Of a stretch of 13,149 nt of DNA, positions 6,568 to 13,149 are shown piece after piece. The notes under the pieces are model-generated. The model did no database searches and was not told the origin of the DNA. It was given only the letters and a program-made list of their open reading frames with translations. Every line of letters begins with the position of its first letter. Within the stretch, counting starts at the first letter, position 1. Origin of the DNA: Neisseriaceae bacterium (GTDB lineage Bacteria; Pseudomonadota; Gammaproteobacteria; Burkholderiales; Neisseriaceae); the NCBI GenBank assembly GCA_017989485.1, contig JAGNPU010000017.1, positions 1 through 13,149 of the forward strand, in the 5' to 3' direction. The translations under genes were made by a program, and so were the position numbers.

Positions 6568-7758
6568 ATGATGATCCAGTTTATCAAAAAAATTTGGCAT
6601 TGGTTTTGTCAACTCATGCTGCGGCCTGCGTCGAAAATTGGCCTAGGCGTGTTGGTGACCGGTGGTTTTGTCGCCGGCATCCTGGCCTGGCAAAGCCTCA
6701 ACGTCGGCATGGCCGCCACCAATACCGAGGCGTTTTGTATTGGTTGTCACACCATGAAAGACACCGTTTACCCCGAGCTGCAGGAAACCGTTCACTGGCA
6801 AAATCGCTCCGGCGTTCGTGCCCAGTGTGCCGACTGCCACGTACCACACGACTTTACCGACAAGATTGCCCGAAAAATGCAGGCCAGCCGCGAGGTGTGG
6901 TCGCATCTGGTGGGGGACATAGGCACCCAAGAAAAATTTGAAAACCACCGCATTGTGCTGGCCCAGCGCGAATGGGCTCGGTTTAAAGCCAATGGGTCGA
7001 AAGAATGCAAAACCTGCCACGACTATAAAAGCATGGATTTTGACAAGATGAAGGTGACATCTCAGGTGCCCATGCGGCAGGCTGCGGCCAATAACCAAAG
7101 CTGTCTCGACTGCCATCAGGGCATTGCCCATAAGCTGCCGACGGTGAAAAGCATGCACAACCCGGCTTTTGATGCCTTGGTTGCCGACGCCAAGTCACAG
7201 GGCGTGAGCTCAGGCAAAGCCTATTTCTCGGTATTGGCGCAGGACATTTATGCCGACCCAGAGCTGACCCAAAAAATCGGCACCATCGAAATGGCCACTG
7301 GCGTGACCGCCGGCGAAAGCAAGGGCGATGCCCAGCAGGTGACGCTTGACCTCTGGCGTAAAGACAAAGGCCACGCCCGCGTTCTGTATGGCAACTTTGC
7401 CAAAAACATTGTCAACGCCACCTTGGATCAATCGGTGTCGCGCAATGAGGATGTGGTCACCGTCTTGGACAGCAAAGAAGATGACATGACCGGCCTGAAT
7501 TGGCAAAAAGTCAGCGTCAATGCCTGGTTGAAAAAGGGTGGTTTGGTGGAAGGCATAGAGCCGATTTGGTCGGTGGCCAAGGCCAGCTACACCAACAGCT
7601 GTAGCGTATGCCATCGCCAACCTAAGGAAGACCACTTCGATTCCAATACCTGGCCCGGCCTCTTTAACGGCATGGTGGGCTTTACCAGCATGGACGACGA
7701 CACCGCCAAGCTGGTCTTGAAATACCTCCAAAATAATGGTGCAGACGCGAAGTCGTAA
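6568..7758 (+). CDS. torC: Pentaheme c-type cytochrome TorC (quinol dehydrogenase of TMAO respiration)
   Basis: TorC takes electrons from menaquinol in the inner membrane and passes them to periplasmic TorA. The 396-residue protein has an N-terminal membrane anchor (about residues 24-48) and a NapC/NirT-type tetraheme domain with CIGCH (57-61), CADCH (87-91), CKTCH (147-151) and CLDCH (179-183). A C-terminal TorC-specific domain has a fifth heme site, CSVCH (345-349). The length agrees with E. coli TorC (about 390 residues). The ATG at 6568 is preceded by AAGAGAG (6558-6564); an adjacent ATG at 6571 is possible. The fifth heme domain separates TorC from NapC and NrfH, which lack it. Five covalent hemes make it dependent on the ccm genes downstream in the same operon. 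TorA follows after 44 nt. Confidence 0.95.
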   Translation: MMIQFIKKIWHWFCQLMLRPASKIGLGVLVTGGFVAGILAWQSLNVGMAATNTEAFCIGCHTMKDTVYPELQETVHWQNRSGVRAQCADCHVPHDFTDKIARKMQASREVWSHLVGDIGTQEKFENHRIVLAQREWARFKANGSKECKTCHDYKSMDFDKMKVTSQVPMRQAAANNQSCLDCHQGIAHKLPTVKSMHNPAFDALVADAKSQGVSSGKAYFSVLAQDIYADPELTQKIGTIEMATGVTAGESKGDAQQVTLDLWRKDKGHARVLYGNFAKNIVNATLDQSVSRNEDVVTVLDSKEDDMTGLNWQKVSVNAWLKKGGLVEGIEPIWSVAKASYTNSCSVCHRQPKEDHFDSNTWPGLFNGMVGFTSMDDDTAKLVLKYLQNNGADAKS

Positions 7759-7802
7759 TGCGCTTCTGTCCCCAAGGTTTTGTTGCAGATAAAGGATAAA
7801 TC

Positions 7803-10376
7803 ATGCAAACAACACGACGTCATTTTTTAAAAGGCATGGCCGCGCTGTCCGCCGGTACGGTTTTGCCCAGCTTGCTCAGCGCCTGTGGCGCCAAAGAGCC
7901 TGCCGCTGAAGCCGCCGCGGCCGCAACAGAGGCTTATCAAGCCCCATCGGTGGCGATGATGACCGACGACATCAGCACGTGGAAGGTCACCGGCTCTCAC
8001 TGGGGGGCGATTAGGGCCCGCGTGGTGGGTGATCGCCTGGTGGATGTGAAGCCGTTTGAATACGACCAGCACCCCACGGAAATGATTAACGGCATCCCTG
8101 GGGTGCTGTATAGCTCTTCTCGCATCCGCTACCCTATGGTGCGGTTAGACTGGTATAAAAAACGCCATTTAAGCGACACCAAGCAGCGCGGCGACAACCG
8201 CTTTGTCCGCGTCAGCTGGGACGAAGCCCTAGACTTGCTGTACGCCGAGCTAGAACGCATTCAAACCGATTACGGCCCTTGGGCTTTACACACGGGCAAC
8301 GTGGGCTGGCGCTCGGTGGGCCAGGTGCACAGTTGCGGCAACCATATGTTGCGGGCCATTGGCATGCACGGCAACAGCGTGGGCACCGCCGGCGACTATT
8401 CCACCGGTGCCGGTCAGGTGATCATGCCCTATGTATTGGGCTCGACCGAGGTGTATTCACAGGGCACGTCGTGGGAACACATACTGGGTGAGAGCGAACT
8501 GATTTTGTTCTGGGCCAACGACCCGGTTAAAAACCTGCAGGTGGGCTGGAATACCGAAACCCATGAGGCCTATGCCCATTTGGCGACCTTAAAAGACAAG
8601 GTGGCCAAGGGGGACATTGAGGTGATCTGCATTGATCCGATTCGCAATAAAACCAATAATTATCTTGAGGCAAAGCATCAGTATTTAAATCCCTTGACCG
8701 ACGTGGCCTTTATGCTGGGCCTGGCGCACGTGTTGTATACGGAAAAGCTGTACGATGAACAATTCTTAAAAGACTACACCGTAGGCTTTGAGGAATTCCT
8801 GCCATATTTATTGGGCAAGACCGAAGACAAGGTGGCCAAGACGCCGGAATGGGCCGAAGCCATTTGTGGCGTCTCTGCCGCACGGATTAAAGAGCTGGCC
8901 CGCATGATGGCCAAAAAGCGCACCCAAATTATTTTTGGCTGGGCCATTCAGCGCCAGCAGCATGGCGAGCAGCCGTATTGGATGGGGGCGGTGCTGGCGT
9001 CGATGTTGGGCCAAATCGGCCTGCCCGGCGGGGGCATTAGCTATTCCCATCACTACTGTTCGTCCGGCGTGAGCAGCTCTGGCGCGGTGATGCCAGGCGC
9101 TTTTCCGCTGAACGTCGACGTGGGCAGAACGCCCAAGCACAACAATCACGATTACAAGGGCTACAGCGCCACCATGCCGGTGGCGAGGGTGATTGATGCC
9201 TTGCTCCACCCCGGCTCTGAGATCGACTTTAACGGCAGCAAGGTGAAGCTGCCGCCGTATAAGATGGCGATTTTTTCCGGCTGTAACCAATGGCATCGAC
9301 AGTCGCAAAAAAACAAAATGAAAGAGGCCTACCAGCGTCTAGAAACCGTGGTGGCCGTGGACTATAACTGGACGGCGACCTGTCGCTTTGCCGACATTGT
9401 GCTGCCCGCTTGCACCACCTATGAGCGCAACGACCTCGACGTTTATGGCACCTACAGCAATAGGGGGGTGGTGGCCATGCACAAGCTGGTTGATCCCTTA
9501 TTCTATTCGCGCTCAGACTTCGACATCTGGCAGGACTTTTGCAAGCGCTTTGGCCGTGACGAAGAGTACAGCCAGGGCAAGGGCGAAATGCAGTGGATAG
9601 AGCAGCTGTATGAAGAATGCCGTCAGGCCAATGCCGCCATCAATATGCCGATGCCGCCGTTCGCAGAGTTTTGGGCCAAAGGCTATGTCTTGTTTCCCGA
9701 GGGCAAGCCGTGGGTACGACACGCCGATTTTCGCGAAGACTCAGAGGTCAGCGCCCTGGGCACGCCTTCCGGCTTTATTGAAATCTACAGCCGTAAAATC
9801 GCCAGCTTTGGCTACGACGACTGTAAGGGTCATCCGATGTGGATGGAAAAGGCCGAGCGCTCGCACGGCGGGCCTCATTCTAAAAAATACCCGCTGTGGC
9901 TACAGTCTGCCCACCCAGACAAGCGCCTGCACTCGCAAATGTGTGAGTCTGAGGTTTTGCGCAACACCTACACCATTCAGGGGCGTGAACCCGTGTTTTT
10001 GAATCCGAGTGACGCGGCCAGCCGCGGCATCAAGCACGGCGATTTGGTGCGGGTGTTTAACGACCGCGGTCAGCTATTGGCCGGGGCCAACGTGTCCAGC
10101 GATTACCCCACCGGGGTGATTCGCATCCATGAAGGCGCCTGGTATGGGCCAACCGGACCGGAAGTGGGGGCCTTAGACACCTATGGCGACCCCAATAACC
10201 TGACCTTAGACATTGGCAGCTCTAAGCTGGCGCAGGCCACCAGCGCCAATACCTGCCTGGTTCAAATAGAGCGGTTTAACGGCACGGCGCCGTTGGTGAA
10301 CGCCTTTGGCGGCCCCAACGAGGTGGATCCGCTGCAGCCCGCCAAAATGATTAAATGGGTGCCTTTAAATGACTGA
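7803..10376 (+). CDS. torA: Trimethylamine-N-oxide reductase, molybdenum catalytic subunit
   Basis: TorA reduces TMAO to trimethylamine in the periplasm using a bis-pyranopterin guanine dinucleotide molybdenum cofactor. The 857-residue protein has a twin-arginine signal ([12 protein letters not shown]5-R6) and then a mature DMSO-reductase-family enzyme that agrees with my recollection of E. coli TorA over its whole length: [46 protein letters not shown] and SQLAQATSA-like blocks. S200 in GDYSTGA is the expected Mo ligand. The DMSO reductase Tyr-Gly-Trp is Val-Gly-Trp here (167-169), so the tyrosine of DMSO reductase is absent, as in TorA. Odd feature: the signal ends in LSAC (25-28), a lipobox, followed by an Ala/Glu-rich linker, suggesting a lipid-anchored rather than soluble enzyme. 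There is no [4Fe-4S] motif at the N-terminus. AAAGGA lies 6 nt before the ATG. The last 8 nt overlap torD. Confidence 0.96.
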   Translation: MQTTRRHFLKGMAALSAGTVLPSLLSACGAKEPAAEAAAAATEAYQAPSVAMMTDDISTWKVTGSHWGAIRARVVGDRLVDVKPFEYDQHPTEMINGIPGVLYSSSRIRYPMVRLDWYKKRHLSDTKQRGDNRFVRVSWDEALDLLYAELERIQTDYGPWALHTGNVGWRSVGQVHSCGNHMLRAIGMHGNSVGTAGDYSTGAGQVIMPYVLGSTEVYSQGTSWEHILGESELILFWANDPVKNLQVGWNTETHEAYAHLATLKDKVAKGDIEVICIDPIRNKTNNYLEAKHQYLNPLTDVAFMLGLAHVLYTEKLYDEQFLKDYTVGFEEFLPYLLGKTEDKVAKTPEWAEAICGVSAARIKELARMMAKKRTQIIFGWAIQRQQHGEQPYWMGAVLASMLGQIGLPGGGISYSHHYCSSGVSSSGAVMPGAFPLNVDVGRTPKHNNHDYKGYSATMPVARVIDALLHPGSEIDFNGSKVKLPPYKMAIFSGCNQWHRQSQKNKMKEAYQRLETVVAVDYNWTATCRFADIVLPACTTYERNDLDVYGTYSNRGVVAMHKLVDPLFYSRSDFDIWQDFCKRFGRDEEYSQGKGEMQWIEQLYEECRQANAAINMPMPPFAEFWAKGYVLFPEGKPWVRHADFREDSEVSALGTPSGFIEIYSRKIASFGYDDCKGHPMWMEKAERSHGGPHSKKYPLWLQSAHPDKRLHSQMCESEVLRNTYTIQGREPVFLNPSDAASRGIKHGDLVRVFNDRGQLLAGANVSSDYPTGVIRIHEGAWYGPTGPEVGALDTYGDPNNLTLDIGSSKLAQATSANTCLVQIERFNGTAPLVNAFGGPNEVDPLQPAKMIKWVPLND

Positions 10377-11043
10377 GCAAAATAGAGGGCTTGAGACCGA
10401 CTTGGCCGAGGTGTGCCAGGGACGTGCGCAGGTTTATCAATGGTTTAGCCAGCAGTTTCAACTGGAGCTGACGGCGCTGCAGTGGCGTGCCTTTGCCGCG
10501 GGTGAGCAGCGGCCGTTCTTGGCGGTTCTGGCTGAAAACGGCCTGGGCGCTGAGGTCGCCGCCTATGAGGCGGCGGTGGCCGCTTTGGCGCCCGTCGACG
10601 ATGCCTACTTGGTGTTGGCTTCAGATTTTGCCCATGCGTTTTTGCTGGGGGAAAAAAGCAGCGCCTTGCCGTATGCGTCTGCCTATGATCCCGAGGCTCA
10701 AGGGCAGCTGTATGGGGTGACGGCGCAGGTGATGCAGGCGTTTTTGGCCAGTGCCGGCCTGGCCTTAGACGGCGGTTTTAAAGAGCCTGCCGACCACGTG
10801 GCCATTTACTTAGCCGTGCTCGGCCATATGGCGCAGGACGGCGCCCATTGTGCTGATAAGGCGCAGCTGGCCCAGCAGCAGGCTTTTTTAGAAGACGCTT
10901 TGCTGAGCTGGCTGGGGGCCTTTGTGGCCAAATGCCAAACCGTGCCGTTACAAAGCCAGGTGTATCCCGCCTTGGCCACCCTGTTGCAGGCCTTTGTGGC
11001 GCAAGACCATGCCTTTTTGGCCAGCGTTGCGGCAGCATCGTGA
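10369..11043 (+). CDS. torD: TorD family molybdoenzyme maturation chaperone
   Basis: TorD binds apo-TorA and its Tat signal in the cytoplasm, helps molybdenum cofactor insertion and holds the protein back from export until folded. The 224-residue, mostly helical protein has the TorD/DmsD family features DFAHAFLLG and ALPYASAY (about 86-106) and [10 protein letters not shown] (139-148), where E-P-x-D-H is the conserved motif. The start ATG lies inside the end of torA (8-nt overlap), which implies translational coupling of chaperone and client. Length is close to that of E. coli TorD (about 199 residues) with a somewhat longer N- or C-terminus. The ccmA ATG follows 4 nt after its stop. Confidence 0.93.
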   Translation: MTEQNRGLETDLAEVCQGRAQVYQWFSQQFQLELTALQWRAFAAGEQRPFLAVLAENGLGAEVAAYEAAVAALAPVDDAYLVLASDFAHAFLLGEKSSALPYASAYDPEAQGQLYGVTAQVMQAFLASAGLALDGGFKEPADHVAIYLAVLGHMAQDGAHCADKAQLAQQQAFLEDALLSWLGAFVAKCQTVPLQSQVYPALATLLQAFVAQDHAFLASVAAAS

Positions 11044-11047
11044 TGCG

Positions 11048-11686
11048 ATGTTAACCCCAGTGCCATTGAGGGTGAACGAGGTGGTGCTGGCCCGTAATGG
11101 TCGGCGATTAAACCGTGCTTTGAGCTTTACGCTGGCGGCCGGTGAGGCCATGCATGTTCAGGGCCGCAATGGCAGCGGCAAGACCACGCTGTTGGATACC
11201 TTGGCCACCTTGGCCAGCCCTGCATCAGGGTCGGTGTTTTGGCAGGGGCGTGCGGCCTCGGCGTGGGGCGATGAGGTTAGGGCGCTGTGGCATTATTGCG
11301 GCCACGTTGATGCCTTAAAAGGTGAATGGACGCTGTTGGAAAACCTGCGCTGGCAGGCCCGCTTATTGGGCCAGACGCTGGATGCGTCAAGGCTAGAGGC
11401 CGCCTTGCAGGACATGGCGCTGACGGCTTTGGTGGCGGTGTCGGTGGCCCAGTTTTCTAAGGGGCAGCAGCGTCGGGCGGCCCTGCTGCGCCTGCGCCTG
11501 TTTGAGCGCCCCGTATGGCTGTTGGACGAGCCCTTTAGCGCCCTTGATCAAGAGGGCGCGCTGGCCTTGGTCGCGTGGATTAACCAGCACCTCGACCAAG
11601 GCGGGATGGCGTTGTTCACCACCCATCAGGCCTATCCACCTCTGGCGCGAGCGCCAACGGCACTGCTGCTGGCGGGAGGGCGATGA
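11048..11686 (+). CDS. ccmA: Cytochrome c maturation ABC transporter, ATPase CcmA
   Basis: CcmA is the ATPase of the CcmABCD complex that releases heme-loaded CcmE for System I cytochrome c maturation. The 212-residue protein has Walker A GRNGSGKTT (39-47), the CcmA-type segment YCGHVDALKG..LLENLRW (83-102), an ABC signature FSKGQQRR (136-143), Walker B VWLLDEP (156-162) and the switch histidine H193 in TTHQ. The signature is usually LSxGQ, so F136 is a departure, and K138 is unlike the common Ala/Gly. The ATG at 11048 lies 4 nt after the torD stop with no clear Shine-Dalgarno, so translation probably depends on ribosomes finishing torD. The frame is open upstream inside torD, but that extension encodes no CcmA-like sequence. 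It overlaps ccmB by 4 nt. Confidence 0.94.
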   Translation: MLTPVPLRVNEVVLARNGRRLNRALSFTLAAGEAMHVQGRNGSGKTTLLDTLATLASPASGSVFWQGRAASAWGDEVRALWHYCGHVDALKGEWTLLENLRWQARLLGQTLDASRLEAALQDMALTALVAVSVAQFSKGQQRRAALLRLRLFERPVWLLDEPFSALDQEGALALVAWINQHLDQGGMALFTTHQAYPPLARAPTALLLAGGR

Positions 11687-12354
11687 GCATGGCGTCTTGT
11701 TTTTACTGGGTGCTGCGCCGCGACCTGGCCCTGGCCTGGCGTAACCGCGCCGGCATCGGCATCAGCTTGGTGTTCTTTGTCTTGGTCAGCAGCCTGTTTC
11801 CCCTCGCGTTGACCCCTGATCCACAGCTGCTCAGCGCCATTGGTGTCGCCGTCATTTGGGTGACGGCACTGTTGGCCAACCTGCTGTCTTTACCCCAACT
11901 GTTTGAATCGGATTGGCGCGATGGCACCTTGGCCCAGCTGCTGCTGTTGCCGACGCCACAAAGCCTGGTGATTGCGGCCAAAATGCTGGCCCACTGGCTG
12001 GCTTTTGGCGTGCCCTTATTGGTGTTGGCGCCGCTGATTGCCTTGCAGTATCAGCTGCCCACTGAGGCTTATGTGCCGCTGCTTTTGGGCCTGTTGCTGG
12101 GCACGCCGGTGTTGTCCGGCCTGGGCGCGCTCACCAGCGCGCTGGTGTTGGGCTTAGACAAAGGCGGCGCGCTGCTGGCCTTGTTGCAGCTGCCGCTGTG
12201 CGTGCCGGTGCTGATTTTTGGCTGCCAGGCCGTGCTGCTGGTGCTGGGCGGCGGCAGCGCCATGCCGGCGATTTGGCTACTGTTGGCGCTCTTGCTGGGC
12301 ACCTTATTTTTTCTGCCGTATTTGTGCCTGTTGGCCATCAAACAACTTTTTTAA
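11683..12354 (+). CDS. ccmB: Heme exporter membrane protein CcmB
   Basis: CcmB is the membrane partner of CcmA in the heme/holo-CcmE release complex. The 223-residue protein has about six hydrophobic segments and the family signatures VLRRDLALAWRN near the N-terminus, SDWRDGTLAQLLLLP in the first third and LDKGGALLALLQLPLCVPV towards the end. It begins with ATGA overlapping the ccmA stop, typical of translational coupling. A second ATG two codons in (11689) is an alternative start. Length matches the family (about 220 residues) and nothing looks damaged. Confidence 0.94.
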   Translation: MSMASCFYWVLRRDLALAWRNRAGIGISLVFFVLVSSLFPLALTPDPQLLSAIGVAVIWVTALLANLLSLPQLFESDWRDGTLAQLLLLPTPQSLVIAAKMLAHWLAFGVPLLVLAPLIALQYQLPTEAYVPLLLGLLLGTPVLSGLGALTSALVLGLDKGGALLALLQLPLCVPVLIFGCQAVLLVLGGGSAMPAIWLLLALLLGTLFFLPYLCLLAIKQLF

Positions 12355-12362
12355 GGACGATC

Positions 12363-13149
12363 ATGGCCCTCACGACGCGAACAATGACGCTGTGGCAACG
12401 GCTGGCCCAATACGCCAGCCCCAAACACTTTAGCCGCATGGCGGCACGCGTCAGCCCATGCTTATTGGTGCTGGCGCTGCTGTTGTGCCTCGTCGGCCTG
12501 TATTTGGGCTGGGTGGTGGCACCGAGCGATGCGGTACAAGGGCCGGTCTACCGTATTTTATACCTGCACGTCCCCAGCAGCTGGCTGGCGATGTTTTTAT
12601 ACCTGATGATGGTGTTTTGGTCTTTGGTGTATCTGGTGTTCAAAACCAAGCTGTCGGCCTGGCTGACCCAGGCGATTGCGCCCACGGGCGCCTTACTGTG
12701 CCTGGTGTCGCTGCTCAGCGGCGCCATTTGGGGCCAGCCGACCTGGGGGGCGTTTTGGGTGTGGGATGCGCGCTTAACCAGCATGCTGTTTTTACTGTTT
12801 TTATTTCTGGGCTATTTGGCCTTAAGCCATAGCCTGCCGCAGGGGCCAAGAGCCTATGTGGCAGGGGCCATTCTGGTGGTGGTGGGCGGGGTGAATCTGC
12901 CCATTATTCATTATTCCGTCATTTGGTGGCAAACCCTACATCAGGGCGCGTCGCTGTCGTTTTCAGGCGGCAACCGCATGGCCGCCAGCATGTTGTGGCC
13001 CTTGCTCATCATGACGCTGGCCTGTTGGGCCTACGCCCTAGGCATGGTGCTGTGGCGCTGCCGCCTCATTGTCGCAGAGCGGATGTGGGCCCAGCGCCAG
13101 GCGTGGCTAGTGTATGAAGAGGACCGCGACGGCGCGGCCAAAGGAGAGG
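12363..13149 (+). CDS. ccmC: Heme-handling membrane protein CcmC, cut by the window end
   Basis: CcmC presents heme and transfers it to the heme chaperone CcmE at the outer face of the inner membrane. At least 262 residues are encoded with no stop before the window edge. The tryptophan-rich heme motif WGAFWVWD lies at 128-135. The two heme-ligand histidines are expected at H69 (LHVPSSW) and H183 (IIHYSVIWW), with six hydrophobic segments overall. E. coli CcmC has about 245 residues, so the charged tail (YEEDRDGAAKGE) is a modest extension and the stop should be near. The ATG is supported by AAGGA 5 nt upstream, 8 nt after the ccmB stop. The window ends in AAAGGAGAGG, which looks like the Shine-Dalgarno of the next gene, presumably ccmD. 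Confidence 0.94.
   Translation, partial: MALTTRTMTLWQRLAQYASPKHFSRMAARVSPCLLVLALLLCLVGLYLGWVVAPSDAVQGPVYRILYLHVPSSWLAMFLYLMMVFWSLVYLVFKTKLSAWLTQAIAPTGALLCLVSLLSGAIWGQPTWGAFWVWDARLTSMLFLLFLFLGYLALSHSLPQGPRAYVAGAILVVVGGVNLPIIHYSVIWWQTLHQGASLSFSGGNRMAASMLWPLLIMTLACWAYALGMVLWRCRLIVAERMWAQRQAWLVYEEDRDGAAKGE

Noticed and set aside
6495..6941. 148-codon frame overlapping torE and torC
   Set aside because: It is an out-of-frame reading of the start of torC, which has five clear heme motifs. The shadow product is rich in Arg, Pro and His without any domain.
8808..9308. 166-codon antisense frame inside torA
   Set aside because: Shadow of a strongly conserved molybdoenzyme; there is no ribosome site and no recognisable domain. 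The same reasoning applies to antisense frames at 7210-7731 and 6643-7158.
10922..11047. Upstream extension of the ccmA frame inside torD
   Set aside because: CcmA similarity begins at the ATG 11048, and the extension is an out-of-frame reading of torD rich in Pro, Arg and Trp.

Overview
The window looks like a chromosomal segment of a Gram-negative pseudomonad-type bacterium (Pseudomonadota, gamma or beta). The grounds are a Rieske vanillate demethylase with a GntR/FCD regulator, a Tat-exported molybdoenzyme with a NapC-type cytochrome, System I cytochrome c maturation genes, and ANR/FNR-type boxes. Coding sequence is moderately GC-rich and the two main regulatory gaps are strikingly AT-rich. 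I cannot name a genus from the sequence alone. No rRNA, tRNA, CRISPR array, insertion sequence or transposase was seen.

Positions 1-2040: a HAD-superfamily phosphatase-like gene on the minus strand (82-1098) diverges from a GntR/FCD regulator (1326-2039, VanR-like). A perfect 14-bp hairpin separates that regulator from the convergent van genes.

Positions 2079-5676: the vanillate module. vanA (oxygenase) and vanB (reductase) form a minus-strand operon. Divergent from vanA is an aromatic-acid:proton symporter of the MFS (AAHS family). The gap between them holds a perfect palindrome, AATATTGGATCCAATATT, containing ATTGGATCCAAT, the operator known for GntR-type VanR. It overlaps the TTGACA -35 box of a good vanA promoter. 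The expected circuit is vanillate uptake by the symporter, O-demethylation by VanAB to protocatechuate plus formaldehyde, and repression by VanR without vanillate. No ring-cleavage genes are in the window.

Positions 5677-6334: a 658-bp gap with a terminator, a very AT-rich tract and candidate control sites for the next operon (two ANR/FNR-like boxes and an inverted repeat resembling the TorR box).

Positions 6335 to the end: a tightly packed operon torE-torC-torA-torD-ccmA-ccmB-ccmC, with ccmC cut by the window edge. It encodes a trimethylamine N-oxide (TMAO) respiratory chain: TorC is a membrane-anchored pentaheme quinol-oxidising cytochrome, TorA the molybdenum reductase, TorD its chaperone and TorE a small membrane protein. 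The heme-export part of cytochrome c maturation follows directly. The five hemes of TorC need that machinery, so enzyme and cofactor-attachment genes are apparently co-transcribed, much as nap is joined to ccm in Escherichia coli. The most interesting points are this tor-ccm fusion, a lipobox in the Tat signal of TorA, and the layered anaerobic control region. I found no wholly unknown multi-gene system.
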